A stretch of 64,000 bases of DNA from Chitinophagaceae bacterium C216 (GTDB lineage: Bacteria; Bacteroidota; Bacteroidia; Chitinophagales; Chitinophagaceae), in contig CP144143.1 of NCBI GenBank assembly GCA_028485475.2, positions 2,170,001 through 2,234,000 of the forward strand, read 5' to 3'. Positions 36,298 to 46,900 of this stretch are shown here, piece by piece. Every line of letters starts with the position of its first letter. Position 1 is the stretch's first letter. The notes beneath the pieces are model-generated. The model was not told where the DNA came from. It saw only the letters and a list, made by a program, of their open reading frames with translations, and did no database searches. The position numbers were made by a program, and so were the translations under genes.

Positions 36298-37983
36298 TTA
36301 TCCTTGCTTCAAGCTTTTGATTCTTTGCAAATAGGCTTCAAATGCTTCAAGGCTAAAGCTACTCAGATTATATTCGGCAGTAAGGCCGCCTTTCTGGGCT
36401 GCCAATACGCCGTATTTAATATCGCTGAAGCCGCTGATGGAGTGTGCATCTGGATCGATGGAGAGCAAAACTCCTTTTTCCATGGCGTAGTCAATCCACT
36501 GCCAGTCCAAATCCAGACGATGTGGATTGGCATTGATTTCGATCGCTACATGATTCGCTGCACAGGCATCAATGATTTTTTTATGATCGATGGGGTAGCC
36601 GTTTCGGCTCAGTAGCAGCCTACCCGTAGGGTGGCCTAAAATAGTGGTATAGGGATTTTCAATTGCTTTTAGCAAGCGTTGCATGGCTTTCTCTTCGCTC
36701 ATGTACAAATTGCTGTGCACTGATGCAATAACCAGATCAAACTTGCTGAGTATCTCATCGGCATAATCCAAGCTACCGTCATTGAGGATATCGCTTTCAA
36801 TGCTTTTGAATATTTTAAAGGGCGCGAATTTTTTGTTCAATTCATCGATCTGTTCATGTTGCTGCAATATTCTTTCTTCCGATAATCCGTTGGCATAAGC
36901 GGCCGTTTTCGAGTGATCGGAAATGACCAGATATTCAAAATTGTTTCTAATGAGCTCAGCCGCCATTTCTTCAATCGTATTGATACCGTCACTCCAAGTA
37001 CTATGGTTGTGAATAATGCCCTTGATATCTTCCTCACGTATAATAGTAGGTACCCCTTTGTTTTTTGTGTATTGAATGATACTATCTTTTTCTCTCAGAT
37101 ATGGTGGAATATAGGGCAATCCCGCTTTTTCAAATATTTCCGCTTCGCTTGTATAGTGGGTTGCAGCAAAAGATTCGGGCGATTGTTCTGTAAAAAAAGC
37201 TGTTTTAAAGTTTTCACTACAGGAAGTCAAAAACTGTTTGGCAAAAATGTTTGTTGAATTGCAATATAAGCGTAGCTTCAATCCGTTGGTGAGTTTATAT
37301 AAAAGCGAATCTTCATTGTCTTCCAGTAGTTCGGGAGGATAAGCTGTTTGAAATTTAGGTTTGATAATAGCTTTGGTGGCATCCACAACAAATTCCAGTT
37401 CTTTCAGCGTAAGAAGTTGCCGACGGTATTCGCCCGTTACCAATACCTTATCTTTTCCAAATAGTTGTTCCAGATAGTTTTGAATGGTGGGGTAGACCGC
37501 ATCCACCTGCGCATACAGAAAATGACCGAGGTGCTGATGATAGAACTGTATTGCTTCCAATACATTTGCTTGCGTTTTGGCGCCAAAACCTTTGTATCGT
37601 GTCAGGCGGTTCTCGTTGCAGGCATATTCCAGCTCACCTATCGACTGGATGCCCATTTCCTTCCAGATCGTATGAATTTTCTTAGGGCCTAGGCCTTTCA
37701 GTCGGAGCATTTCGCGAACGCCTTCGGGTGTGTTATCGATGTATTCTTGCAGGATAGTCATTGTACCGGTGTCCAGTAGCTCCGTCACTTTGGCTGCTAC
37801 CGAAGGACCCAGTCCCTTAATGCCGGCAATAGCATTTCGGTCGGTCTCTGCAAGGGGGTACTCCAGCTTCTCGATGTGATAAGCAGCAATAGAATAGGTT
37901 TTTGATTTGAAGGGGTTTTCCCCGTGAATGTCCATCAGTTTGGCCAGAAGGGAAAAGTGTTCGGCTATCTCTGCATTATTCAT
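36298..37983 (-). CDS. polX: PolX-family protein with intact PHP domain and altered polymerase site
   Basis: A 561-residue protein laid out as bacterial PolX: helix-hairpin-helix segments (GIKGLGPSVAAKV, LKGLGPKKIHTIW), a polymerase-beta-like palm and a C-terminal PHP domain. The PHP metal ligands are complete (IIHNHSTWSDG, ISDHS, SIESDI, ASVHSN, LGHPTGR, DPDAHS), predicting a metal-dependent 3'-5' exonuclease or AP-endonuclease. In the palm the catalytic Asp pair of PolX (K-D-L-D-F type) appears as KELEF, and the third Asp is not seen (LKLRLYCN). Polymerisation is therefore doubtful. Confidence 0.88.
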   Translation of the reverse strand: MNNAEIAEHFSLLAKLMDIHGENPFKSKTYSIAAYHIEKLEYPLAETDRNAIAGIKGLGPSVAAKVTELLDTGTMTILQEYIDNTPEGVREMLRLKGLGPKKIHTIWKEMGIQSIGELEYACNENRLTRYKGFGAKTQANVLEAIQFYHQHLGHFLYAQVDAVYPTIQNYLEQLFGKDKVLVTGEYRRQLLTLKELEFVVDATKAIIKPKFQTAYPPELLEDNEDSLLYKLTNGLKLRLYCNSTNIFAKQFLTSCSENFKTAFFTEQSPESFAATHYTSEAEIFEKAGLPYIPPYLREKDSIIQYTKNKGVPTIIREEDIKGIIHNHSTWSDGINTIEEMAAELIRNNFEYLVISDHSKTAAYANGLSEERILQQHEQIDELNKKFAPFKIFKSIESDILNDGSLDYADEILSKFDLVIASVHSNLYMSEEKAMQRLLKAIENPYTTILGHPTGRLLLSRNGYPIDHKKIIDACAANHVAIEINANPHRLDLDWQWIDYAMEKGVLLSIDPDAHSISGFSDIKYGVLAAQKGGLTAEYNLSSFSLEAFEAYLQRIKSLKQG

Positions 37984-38037
37984 AGGTGCAAAATATTAAA
38001 AAATATGGCTGTGGTGTGAGGGAAATATTAATGGGCA

Positions 38038-38064
38038 AAAAAAAACCTCCGCAGAGGAGGTTTT
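38038..38064 (-). terminator. terminator of the histone-like gene
   Basis: AACCTCC / GGAGGTT around GCAGA; on the minus strand a run of eight or more T follows. It lies 23 bases after the histone-like stop. Confidence 0.75.
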
Positions 38065-38086
38065 ATAAGCTCGATAAGATAAAATG

Positions 38087-38371
38087 CTATTTTTTCTTAG
38101 CTGCAGTTTTCTTTTTAGCTGCAGTTTTTTTCTTAGCTGCTGCTTTTTTAGGAGCTGCTTTTTTCTTAGCTGCTGCTTTTTTAGGAGCTGCTTTTTTCTT
38201 AGCTGCTGCTTTTTTAGGAGCTGCTTTTTTCTTAGCTGCTGCTTTTTTAGGAGCTGCTTTTTTAGCTGCTGCCTTTTTAGGAGCTGCTTTTTTAGCTGCT
38301 GCCTTTTTAGGAGCTGCTTTTTTAGTTGCAGCTTTTTTGGAAGCTGCTTTTTTAGCTGCTGCTTTTGCCAT
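38087..38371 (-). CDS. histone H1-like Lys/Ala/Pro repeat protein
   Basis: From the ATG at 38371 this is 94 residues made of KKAAPKKAAA and KKKAAPKKAAA units, ending KKKTAAKKK. Such basic repeat proteins resemble the tail of eukaryotic H1 and bind DNA non-specifically in several bacterial groups, shaping the nucleoid. An upstream frame extension to 38455 is possible but its residues are not repeat-like. The 33- and 30-base DNA units are nearly identical, so the copy number may vary. On the other strand the repeat also leaves long but meaningless frames. Confidence 0.8.
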   Translation of the reverse strand: MAKAAAKKAASKKAATKKAAPKKAAAKKAAPKKAAAKKAAPKKAAAKKKAAPKKAAAKKKAAPKKAAAKKKAAPKKAAAKKKTAAKKKTAAKKK

Positions 38372-38570
38372 TGTTTTAGAATTTAATAGATTAGTAAATG
38401 GATTATCGTCGGTAAAATTATTGAAATTTAATATATCGCCAAATTTTTTTTCCACATCTTATCAAGAGTTTTCCATAGGTTATCCACATCTGCATTTATG
38501 TGACATGAGAAAAGAAAAGCATTGGTAGGCTGAAATGCAGTGTAGAATCGGGTTTGAAGAGATTAAAATA

Positions 38571-38593
38571 AAAAAGGATGGCTAATGCCATCC
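38571..38593 (-). terminator. terminator of rplU-rpmA
   Basis: GGATGGC-TAAT-GCCATCC (38576-38593), with T run on the minus strand at 38575-38571, 49 bases after the rpmA stop. Confidence 0.8.
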
Positions 38594-38641
38594 CTTTGAA
38601 AGTACTTTACTTTCGGATATAGTAATCTCGAAAAAACGTTC

Positions 38642-38905
38642 TTAGGCTTGAGGAACTTCGGCAACAGAAACGTAAGTTCTGTTTTTTCTTCCTTTTTTAA
38701 ATTCAACAATACCATCGGTCAGAGCGAAGAGTGTGAAATCTCTTCCGATACCAACGTTAGCTCCGGGATGGTAAACAGTACCACGTTGACGAACGATGAT
38801 GTTTCCGGCAATTACCGGTTGTCCGCCAAATACCTTAACACCTAATCTCTTGCTTTCTGAGTCGCGACCGTTTTTTACGCTACCTTCGCCTTTCTTATGT
38901 GCCAT
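38642..38905 (-). CDS. rpmA: 50S ribosomal protein L27
   Basis: An 87-residue L27: [24 protein letters not shown], then [17 protein letters not shown] and [16 protein letters not shown]. The N-terminal tail starts directly with Ala-His-Lys after Met, without the cleaved extension found in Firmicutes. It reaches the peptidyl-transferase centre. It follows rplU by 73 bases, as in most bacteria. Confidence 0.97.
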   Translation of the reverse strand: MAHKKGEGSVKNGRDSESKRLGVKVFGGQPVIAGNIIVRQRGTVYHPGANVGIGRDFTLFALTDGIVEFKKGRKNRTYVSVAEVPQA

Positions 38906-38978
38906 TTCTTATTGATTTAAAAGTTGAATACATTAAATACTGTTGAAATTACTCTGTGAGTTTTCAACCCGAACAGGT

Positions 38979-39278
38979 TTATGCGATACCTGTTACTTTA
39001 ATTTTAGTGTAAAGAGTGCGGTGACCTTTCTTTTTACGGAAACCTTTTCTTCTTTTGGTTTTGAACGCAATAACTTTATCGCCTGCAACTTGGTCAACAA
39101 TCTCAGCGCTTACTTTTGCATTCACATCAGCGCCTACAGAAAGTTTACCATCGGCATGTACAAACAATACTTCCAAGTTTACTGGATCACCTGCTTTTCC
39201 TTCGATATGGGGAACATATAAGGTTTGATCTTTTTCTACCTTATACTGTTGTCCTGCCACCTTAATTACTGCTATCAT
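38979..39278 (-). CDS. rplU: 50S ribosomal protein L21
   Basis: A 99-residue L21 (MIAVIKVAGQQYKVEKDQ, then KRRKGFRKKKGHRTLYTKIKV). The Met at 39278 is the conserved start; a Met seven codons earlier is in frame but not in the family. It is the first gene of the rplU-rpmA unit, with a consensus promoter upstream. Confidence 0.96.
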   Translation of the reverse strand: MIAVIKVAGQQYKVEKDQTLYVPHIEGKAGDPVNLEVLFVHADGKLSVGADVNAKVSAEIVDQVAGDKVIAFKTKRRKGFRKKKGHRTLYTKIKVTGIA

Positions 39279-39296
39279 CGTATAAAAATTAGGCCG

Positions 39297-39325
39297 CAAA
39301 GGTATATATTATTTTTGATTTTCCA
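39297..39325 (-). promoter_or_regulatory. promoter of rplU-rpmA
   Basis: On the minus strand TACCTTTG (39304-39297) matches TAnnTTTG exactly, with a TTG 17 bases upstream. The leader before the L21 start is short. Confidence 0.6.
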
Positions 39326-39356
39326 ATAGAAATCCTTAAAGTTTATTCAAGGATTT

Positions 39357-39386
39357 TTGCTTCATTACTTACACCTGTTATATTTG
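39357..39386 (+). promoter_or_regulatory. promoter of the GH3-family gene
   Basis: TTG (39357-39359), 19-base spacer, TATATTTG (39379-39386): a full Bacteroidota consensus, 45 bases before the start codon. Confidence 0.65.
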
Positions 39387-39431
39387 CCTAACTTTAAGGC
39401 TCCCTAGCCATAAGGAAAACTTGATAAATAA

Positions 39432-40931
39432 ATGAAAATCAAATCTTTTTTAGCTAAGCCATTTGCCTCTATTGTTTCCAAAAATATAAAAAAAGGAATG
39501 GTTACAGCTGTAGATGATCAGCAAGCCATTCTAAAAAATCTTATTAAGACCGCTCGAGATACACATTTTGGCAAAGAACATCATTTCGATGCCATCAATA
39601 CTTATGAAGAGTTTAGAGATGCTGTTCCGATAAGAGATTATGAGGCTTTTTCGCCTTACATCCATCTTATCAAGGAAGGAAAGCATAATGTACTGTGGAA
39701 GGGCAGACCTATTTACTTTGCCAAAACATCGGGCACTACCAGCGGTACTAAGTATATTCCTATTACTAAGGATTCCATCAGCAATCATATCAATGGCGCG
39801 CGCAATGCCCTATTGTGCTATATGGATGAAACCGGTAATACCGCCTTTGCCGACGGTAAAATGATTTTTCTGAGTGGTTCGCCTGAGCTGGAGCGGGTAA
39901 GTGGTATCCCCACTGGACGCCTTAGTGGTATTGTGAACCACCACATACCGCGCTATTTGCGCAGAAATCAGTTGCCCGAATATGAAACCAACTGTATCGA
40001 AGATTGGGAAACCAAACTGAATAAAATTGTAGACGAAACACTGCATCAGAACATGACCCTGATTAGCGGCATTCCACCATGGGTACAGATGTATTTCGAT
40101 GAGCTAACGAAACGCACAGGCAAACCCGTAGGGGAAATTTTTCCCAATTTCTCGGTAATGGTATACGGAGGAGTAAATTTTGAACCTTATAAAGCAAAGT
40201 TATATCAGAGCATCGGCCGGGTAGTGGACGGTATTGAAACCTTCCCGGCTTCGGAAGGGTTCTTTGCTTTTCAAGATTCGCAAAACGAACCCGGATTGCT
40301 GCTGAATACCAATAGTGGCATTTTCTTTGAGTTTATTCCAGAAGAAGAAATCGGCAAACCTAATCCCAAACGCGTTTCACTAAAGGATGTACAAAAAGGT
40401 GTCAATTATGCCTTAATTATTAATAGTAATGCGGGATTATGGGGCTACGATATCGGCGACATGGTAAAATTTGTATCAACAGCACCATATCGACTTATTG
40501 TTACCGGTCGTACCAAGCACTTTATTTCGGCTTTTGGAGAACATGTGATAGGCGAGGAGGTGGAATACAGCATTTTGAAAGCTGCTGCGGAAGAAAATGT
40601 GCAGATTACAGAGTTTACAGTTGCTCCTTATATCAGTAAAGATGAGGGAAAAAGTTATCATGAGTGGTTTATAGAATTTGCCAATCCGCCCCAAGACTTG
40701 CAAAGCTTTGCGTTGAAGGTGGACAATTATCTGCGACAGAAGAACATCTATTATGATGATTTAATTTCGGGTCATATTTTGCAGACGTTGCGAATAACAC
40801 CTATCCGTAAAAACGGATTCATTGATTATATGAAATCAATCGGTAAATTGGGCGGACAAAATAAAGTGCCTCGTTTAAGTAACGACAGAAAAATTGCCGA
40901 TGTACTTAAACAGTGGGCTTTGGAAAATTAA
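39432..40931 (+). CDS. GH3-family adenylate-forming protein
   Basis: A 499-residue protein of the GH3 family (acyl-acid amido synthetases in plants). The ATP-binding motif FAKTSGTTSGTKYIPIT lies near residue 98, with YGGVNFEPY, ASEGFFAFQ and GLWGYDIGDMVKF following. Bacterial members are widespread in Bacteroidota, and their acid and amine substrates are unknown. The start at 39432 has the conserved KPFASIVSKNIKKGM beginning. It lies 53 bases upstream of dxr. Confidence 0.88.
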   Translation: MKIKSFLAKPFASIVSKNIKKGMVTAVDDQQAILKNLIKTARDTHFGKEHHFDAINTYEEFRDAVPIRDYEAFSPYIHLIKEGKHNVLWKGRPIYFAKTSGTTSGTKYIPITKDSISNHINGARNALLCYMDETGNTAFADGKMIFLSGSPELERVSGIPTGRLSGIVNHHIPRYLRRNQLPEYETNCIEDWETKLNKIVDETLHQNMTLISGIPPWVQMYFDELTKRTGKPVGEIFPNFSVMVYGGVNFEPYKAKLYQSIGRVVDGIETFPASEGFFAFQDSQNEPGLLLNTNSGIFFEFIPEEEIGKPNPKRVSLKDVQKGVNYALIINSNAGLWGYDIGDMVKFVSTAPYRLIVTGRTKHFISAFGEHVIGEEVEYSILKAAAEENVQITEFTVAPYISKDEGKSYHEWFIEFANPPQDLQSFALKVDNYLRQKNIYYDDLISGHILQTLRITPIRKNGFIDYMKSIGKLGGQNKVPRLSNDRKIADVLKQWALEN

Positions 40932-40984
40932 ATATTGAAATCAAATTCATTCATCAGGGCTATAGTTAACAGTTAGTATAAGCA

Positions 40985-42139
40985 ATGGTAAAACGAATAG
41001 GGATTTTCGGATCAACGGGTTCTATAGGAAAGCAGGCATTGGAAGTCATCAAAGACAATCCGGATAAGTTTTCCGTGGAAATTCTCACGGCTTATAATAA
41101 TCATGAATTACTGGTGGAGCAGGCGCTGGAGTTTGATCCCAATATTGTGGTGATAGGAGATGAAACACATTATACGAAAGTAAAAGATGCACTTTCTAAT
41201 ACATCCATCAAGGTGTTTGCAGGTGAAGATGCGTTAGAAGAAGTGGCCGCTATGGATTGTTATGATATGATGTTGGCGGCAATTGTAGGATTTGCCGGTT
41301 TAAAACCCACCTTGAAAGCCATCGAAAATAAAAAAGCCATTGCACTCGCGAATAAGGAAACCCTAGTGGTGGCGGGAGATATCGTGATGAATATGGCAGT
41401 GGAAAATCAGGTGCCTATTATTCCGGTGGATTCGGAACATTCGGCCATTTTCCAATGTCTTGTTGGCGAAACGCGAAATAAAATCGAAAAGATATATCTC
41501 ACTGCATCGGGAGGACCTTTTGTAGGAAGGAAGCCGAACTTCTTGGTAAATGTAAAAAGAGAACATGCTTTGCAGCATCCCAATTGGCAAATGGGGGCCA
41601 AGATATCAGTTGACTCTGCTACATTGATGAACAAAGGTCTGGAGATGATCGAGGCCAAATGGCTTTTTAATTTACATCCCGATCAGATAGAAGTACTCAT
41701 CCATCAGCAAAGTGCCATTCATAGTATAGTGCAGTTTGAAGACGGCAGTATGAAGGCGCAGCTGGGGGTTCCCGATATGCGGCTACCTATTCAGTATGCA
41801 TTGGGGTTCCCCGCGCGTATCCCCAATAATTATCCTCGTTTTGATTTCAAAAAGTTCAGCACTTTCACCTTCGAAGAACCGGATTATAGAACCTTTAGAA
41901 ACTTGGTGCTGGCTATAGATGCACTACATAAAGGCGGTAATTTGCCCTGTATTATGAACGCCGCTAACGAAATTGCGGTATATGCCTTTCTTAAAAACCG
42001 AATAGGCTTCCTGGAAATGACCGATGTTATCGAAAATGTGATGTGTAAAATACCCTTCATTGAATCGCCAACATTGGAAGAGTATCTTGACAGTGATGCC
42101 GAAGCCCGCACGCTGGCAGCAGACATCATTAGGCTCTAG
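40985..42139 (+). CDS. dxr: 1-deoxy-D-xylulose-5-phosphate reductoisomerase
   Basis: A 384-residue Dxr, second enzyme of the MEP isoprenoid pathway (DXP to MEP, NADPH-dependent, cytoplasmic). Motifs: NADPH-binding GIFGSTGSIGKQALEV, ANKETLVVAG, VDSEHSAIFQ (metal-binding Asp and Glu), ASGGPF and the catalytic loop NWQMGAKISVDSATLMNKG. Length is normal. It is followed by an esterase, mazG and a sensor kinase on the same strand. Confidence 0.96.
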   Translation: MVKRIGIFGSTGSIGKQALEVIKDNPDKFSVEILTAYNNHELLVEQALEFDPNIVVIGDETHYTKVKDALSNTSIKVFAGEDALEEVAAMDCYDMMLAAIVGFAGLKPTLKAIENKKAIALANKETLVVAGDIVMNMAVENQVPIIPVDSEHSAIFQCLVGETRNKIEKIYLTASGGPFVGRKPNFLVNVKREHALQHPNWQMGAKISVDSATLMNKGLEMIEAKWLFNLHPDQIEVLIHQQSAIHSIVQFEDGSMKAQLGVPDMRLPIQYALGFPARIPNNYPRFDFKKFSTFTFEEPDYRTFRNLVLAIDALHKGGNLPCIMNAANEIAVYAFLKNRIGFLEMTDVIENVMCKIPFIESPTLEEYLDSDAEARTLAADIIRL

Positions 42140-42284
42140 CTATGAGGTGCGCGTGCCATTATCTTTATTCCTTCGCCAATAAAATAATTTTGTTACAAGA
42201 CCTGTAATGACTATGGTCATTGAAATGTTGTGCCTTTATTTTTTGCGCTGCAACATGTATATTCGTTCTTTAAACCATTTAAAA

Positions 42285-43097
42285 ATGAAGCTCAGAACCT
42301 TACTGTTTTTTATCTCCATTTTTGCTTTTGCACAGGTTAATGCATCGAAAGTGGATACTGTTGAAACACATAGTACAGCCATGAACAAAACTATCAAGGC
42401 TGTAATTATTACTCCTGATAAATACGATAAAAACAAACAGTATCCTGTAGTGTATTTGTTGCACGGATACAGCGGCAATTATGCCGACTGGCCTAAAGCC
42501 GAAGCCGTACGGCAGGCTCCCGATTTATACAATATGATTATTGTATGTGCAGATGGAGGTTTTGGTAGCTGGTACTGGGACAGCCCTGTTGATCCTTCCT
42601 ATAAGTACGAGACCTATATTTCGAAAGAGCTAGTGCAATGGGTAGATGAACGGTATTCCACCATTAAAAGTGCCAAAGGTCGCGCTATCGCCGGACTGAG
42701 CATGGGTGGGCATGGTGCTTTATATCTGGCCATCAAGCATCCGGATGTATTTGGCGCTACCGGAAGTATGAGCGGAGGCGTGGACTTTCGTCCTTTCCCT
42801 AATAACTGGGAAATTGCTAAACGTTTAGGTAAATATGCAGCGTATCCTGAGCGTTGGGAGCAAAACACCGTCATCAATATGCTACACCTAATTGAACCGA
42901 AAACGTTAAAGATTATCATCGATTGCGGTACGGAAGATTTCTTCTATGAAGTGAATCAGAAATTGCACGAAGCATTATTGTACCGAAATATACAACATGA
43001 TTATATCGTCCGTCCGGGCGCTCATAATTGGCCCTATTGGGAAAATGCGGTAAAATATCAGTTGCTTTTTTTCCACAATTTCTTTCAGCAAAAATAA
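42285..43097 (+). CDS. secreted esterase-D-like hydrolase
   Basis: About 270 residues with a signal peptide (MKLRTLLFFISIFAFAQVNA) and the PF00756 esterase fold: YLLHGYSGNY, nucleophile elbow GLSMGGHGAL, acid in IIDCGTEDFFY and His in PGAHNWPYW. These enzymes hydrolyse acyl esters, for example of S-formylglutathione or sugar acetates. The start at 42285 is preferred to 42207 because only it places the signal peptide at the N-terminus. It ends 39 bases before the mazG start. Confidence 0.85.
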   Translation: MKLRTLLFFISIFAFAQVNASKVDTVETHSTAMNKTIKAVIITPDKYDKNKQYPVVYLLHGYSGNYADWPKAEAVRQAPDLYNMIIVCADGGFGSWYWDSPVDPSYKYETYISKELVQWVDERYSTIKSAKGRAIAGLSMGGHGALYLAIKHPDVFGATGSMSGGVDFRPFPNNWEIAKRLGKYAAYPERWEQNTVINMLHLIEPKTLKIIIDCGTEDFFYEVNQKLHEALLYRNIQHDYIVRPGAHNWPYWENAVKYQLLFFHNFFQQK

Positions 43098-43136
43098 AGG
43101 TTGATTTACTCATCATCATTTAATAAATTTAGACCA

Positions 43137-43937
43137 ATGGCGCAGCAGGAATTTGACAGGCTCGTAGAAATCATGAATACCTTAAGGGAAAAATGTCCTT
43201 GGGACAGAAAGCAAACCTTGCAGTCTTTAAGACAATTAACGATAGAAGAGACTTACGAGCTTGCCGATGCTATTTTGGAGGAGGATTGGGATAATATCAA
43301 GGAGGAACTGGGCGATCTCATACTGCATATGGTATTTTATTCAAAGATCGCCACAGAGCAGGGAAAGTTTACCATTCAGGACGTACTGACGGGTATTTGT
43401 GAGAAACTAATTGTGCGCCACCCACATGTTTATCCGCCGGATGAGCTGCCTGAAGGATTGAAGCAAGTGCGCAACGAAGAAGACGTGAAGCAAAACTGGG
43501 AAAAGCTCAAACTCAAAGAGGGCAAAAAATCTGTATTGAGCGGAGTGCCCGACTCATTACCCAGTGTGGTAAAAGCCATGCGTTTGCAGGAAAAAGCTAA
43601 GCAGGTAGGCTTTGAGTGGGACAATAAAGAGGATGTGTGGCTAAAAATTCAGGAAGAATTGAACGAGCTGAAAGAAGCAGTGGAAAAGGAATCTATTAAA
43701 AAGCAGGAAGAAGAATTGGGCGATCTTTTGTTTTCCATTGTAAATTATGCACGGTTTTTGAAGGTGGATGCAGATGCGGCACTGGAATACACCAATAAAA
43801 AATTTAAACAACGCTTCGGAAAAATGGAGGATATCGCCCGAAGTCAAGGTAAGAATCTGGGCGATATGACATTGTCCGAAATGGATGCGATATGGAACAG
43901 CATTAAGACCGCAGAAAAAAACAATGAACCTGTTTAA
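43137..43937 (+). CDS. mazG: nucleoside triphosphate pyrophosphohydrolase MazG
   Basis: A 266-residue MazG with two helical NTP-PPase domains. The first has CPWDRKQTLQSLR and EELGDLILHMVFY, the second EEELGDLLFSIVNYARF; both keep the ExxE...D metal-binding acids. It hydrolyses NTPs to NMP and pyrophosphate and clears non-canonical nucleotides. The Met at 43137 is the conserved start. Its last codons overlap the sensor-kinase start by 14 bases. Confidence 0.94.
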   Translation: MAQQEFDRLVEIMNTLREKCPWDRKQTLQSLRQLTIEETYELADAILEEDWDNIKEELGDLILHMVFYSKIATEQGKFTIQDVLTGICEKLIVRHPHVYPPDELPEGLKQVRNEEDVKQNWEKLKLKEGKKSVLSGVPDSLPSVVKAMRLQEKAKQVGFEWDNKEDVWLKIQEELNELKEAVEKESIKKQEEELGDLLFSIVNYARFLKVDADAALEYTNKKFKQRFGKMEDIARSQGKNLGDMTLSEMDAIWNSIKTAEKNNEPV

Positions 43938-46900
43938 GAGAAATAGTATCTTCTGGGCTTATTTCATGCTAATCGCATCGATAGCCCTGTTCATTGTATC
44001 ATTTGCGCTGAAATTCTTCCCTTTTGATAAAGTATCCGTAGAACATCGTGCAAAAGAGCTTGAAAGACAACTGCACGTACAGGAAAAAGATATTGCTACT
44101 GTCTTAAATGATACGGCTCTGCTGCAAAGATTGAAAACAGGCAAAGAGACGCAGGCCGATTTGGAATTGTTGTACGATAAGTACTATTCTTTATATGTTT
44201 ACAGATTACTGGATAAGGCTCAGTATCTGAAATTCTGGAGCTCGGCACATACCATGTTGCCGGATAGCTTACTCGATAATAAGAATGATGAACAATTTGT
44301 TCGTCTAAGCAACGGTTATTATCTCATTAAAAGATTGTACAATCCGGAAGTACCGGGCATCAATATATATTGTGCAATACTGATCAAATCTCAATTTTTC
44401 GTCGACACGCGATTTTTTAAGCAATCTTTTCCTTTAAACACCAAACTGGATAAAATCGCCGACATCAGTGAAATACCTACTGAGTATGCCATCAAATCTG
44501 CGTCAGGGAAAACATATATTTATTTAAAAGAAGCAGGACAGATCACAAATGAATACGAAAGCCTAATAGTTGTAGTTATAAGGCTGGTTAGTTTCTTTTT
44601 GATATTTCTTTCCTTGTATTTTTTGCTGTATTTAAAAGTTGTAAAAAAGCGAGGTAAGAGTGATATTTCCATTTTTCTTGGATGCATGCTTGCCTTTCGT
44701 GCCTTGTTATATGTTTTCCGAGAACCATTTAAGTTGGGGAGCTTGGAGTTGTTTTCACCACAAATTTTCGCTTCAGGCTTTCTGTTACCTAGCCTAGGTG
44801 ATTTGCTTATTAATAGCTTATTATTTTGTTGGTTGGGTGTATTTATATGGAATCGTATCCGGTCTACTGAACATAAAGAGATATTGCCACCCATACGTAG
44901 GAATAACTGGTTATTAGGCGTGGCGTGTATATCCTTACTCTTGGGGCTGACATTTGTCGTTATTCATGTCATTCGAAGCATCATAATTGATTCCAAAATT
45001 TCTTTTGATGTTACCAATTTTTTTAGTCTGAATATTTATACTGCGGTAGGATTTCTTGTGTTGGCGTTTCTGGTATTAGGCTATCATTATTTTACACGTA
45101 TTCTTTATCGTTATCTGTTCCCGTCTTTTGCATTCAATGTATATTGGTTGTATTTGTTGATCGCTTTAGTTGGATTGATGTATATCGCCCTATTCGTTCC
45201 TCCTGCAAGCATCCATTTATCATTATATTGCTTGTTATGGTTGTTGTTATATACATTTCTTTTTAACTATGAAAAAACCCTCAACCATTTTATAAGATTC
45301 AACATCGCAGGTATTGTAGTGTGGATTTTTATTTTTTCGGTGAGTTTGTCATTGCTCATGCTCAGTGAAATTAAAAAGGCCGAGCTGATTCAGCGAAAAA
45401 ATTATATAGAGAAACTGGATACACAAAGTGATCCTTCTACAGAGCGACTGATGGCTATTGCCAGTGCTTATCTGAACAATGACTTTTTTCAGCGCAATTT
45501 TCATAGGTTTTATGATGAAAATGAGAATTGCTATTTGAGAGACAGCATTCTCTCTAATAATTACATTCGATATATTAAAAATTATGATGGTCAGCTTTAT
45601 ATTTTCGATAGCCTCAATCAACCATTATATAATCCGGATAATATTTCCTATGAGGCATTAAATACCATCTTGAGTCGACAGTCAAGACCTACCGATGTCC
45701 CCGATCTCTATTTTTATGAACCGGAATACGACCGTTTTGCCTATATCACATACCGACCTATTAGCGACTCTAGCGGTAAATCGTTGGGAACTGTATACAT
45801 TATTTCCCAACCTAAAAAGTTTTCTGTAGTATCTCTTAGTCCTGAACTTTTCAGGCAATATCGGGATTGGGAATTTTCCAACTCTACCGTATACAATTAT
45901 GCTATCTATTCGCACAAGCTTCTCGTAGCTTCTTCTAAAAAATATCCTTTTACTTCCACATTAGTGGAGACGCAGATACCCAAAGCTAAGTTTGAGTTGC
46001 GCGAGCAAGACGGATATAGCGAATTATGGTATAGGGCTAGCAAGGACAAAGTTATAGTGATGACTCGAAAGAAGGAGGTGGCATTAGAAACAATAACGTT
46101 GTTTTCTTATATCTTTTGTACATTTTTGTTATTGCTGGCTTTAATAAGACTTACCACTCGTCTGCTCAATTTTATATTGAATAAAAAGCTACCGTCACGT
46201 ATAAAATTCTCTACCAGTATCCGAGGGCAGATTCACAATACCTTTATCCTTATTACGATTCTATCGTTTGTGGTAATTGGTGTTGCAACCATTTCGTTTT
46301 ATACCAAGCGGTTTGAGTATTCCAATGAAGAGCGACTGAGTCAAACCATGAGCATCATGCTGAATGAGCTACAATCGCATCGGGAGTTGGGAAGTCTTAT
46401 TTATGAGCAGAGAATTAGGCAGGATTCTATCAATTCAACGCCCTTAGATGAAATTATTAAGCGCGTTGCCGATATTCATGGCGTGGATGCTAATATCTAT
46501 GATTTTACCGGCCGTTTGTTGGCTACCAGTCAGCCCGATGTTTACACTAAGGGCTTTCTGAGTACACAGATTGACCCAAGAGCATTTTTCTACTTATTCA
46601 AAATGCGACGCATCGAGCATGCACAAAAAGAGAAGGTGTCCAATCTTCAATATACCAGTATGTATGCACCCATCCGCAGCAGCGATGGTTTTTTCAACGC
46701 ATACCTCAGCATCCCTTATTTTACTTCGCAACAAGTATTCAACCATGAGATGTCCCGCTTTCTGGTAACCCTTATTAATCTAAATGCCTTTATCTTCCTG
46801 ATCACCGGTTTGATGGCACTGTTAATTGCCAACCGTATTACGCGTTCGTTCGCACTAATTAAGGAAAAAATCATGCAGCTCAATCTGTCCAAAAACAATG

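Noticed and set aside
37986-38528. Long plus-strand frames across the Lys/Ala repeats (Leu/Phe/Cys-rich products).
   Set aside because: They are the complement of a short-period repeat whose minus-strand reading is a known kind of protein.
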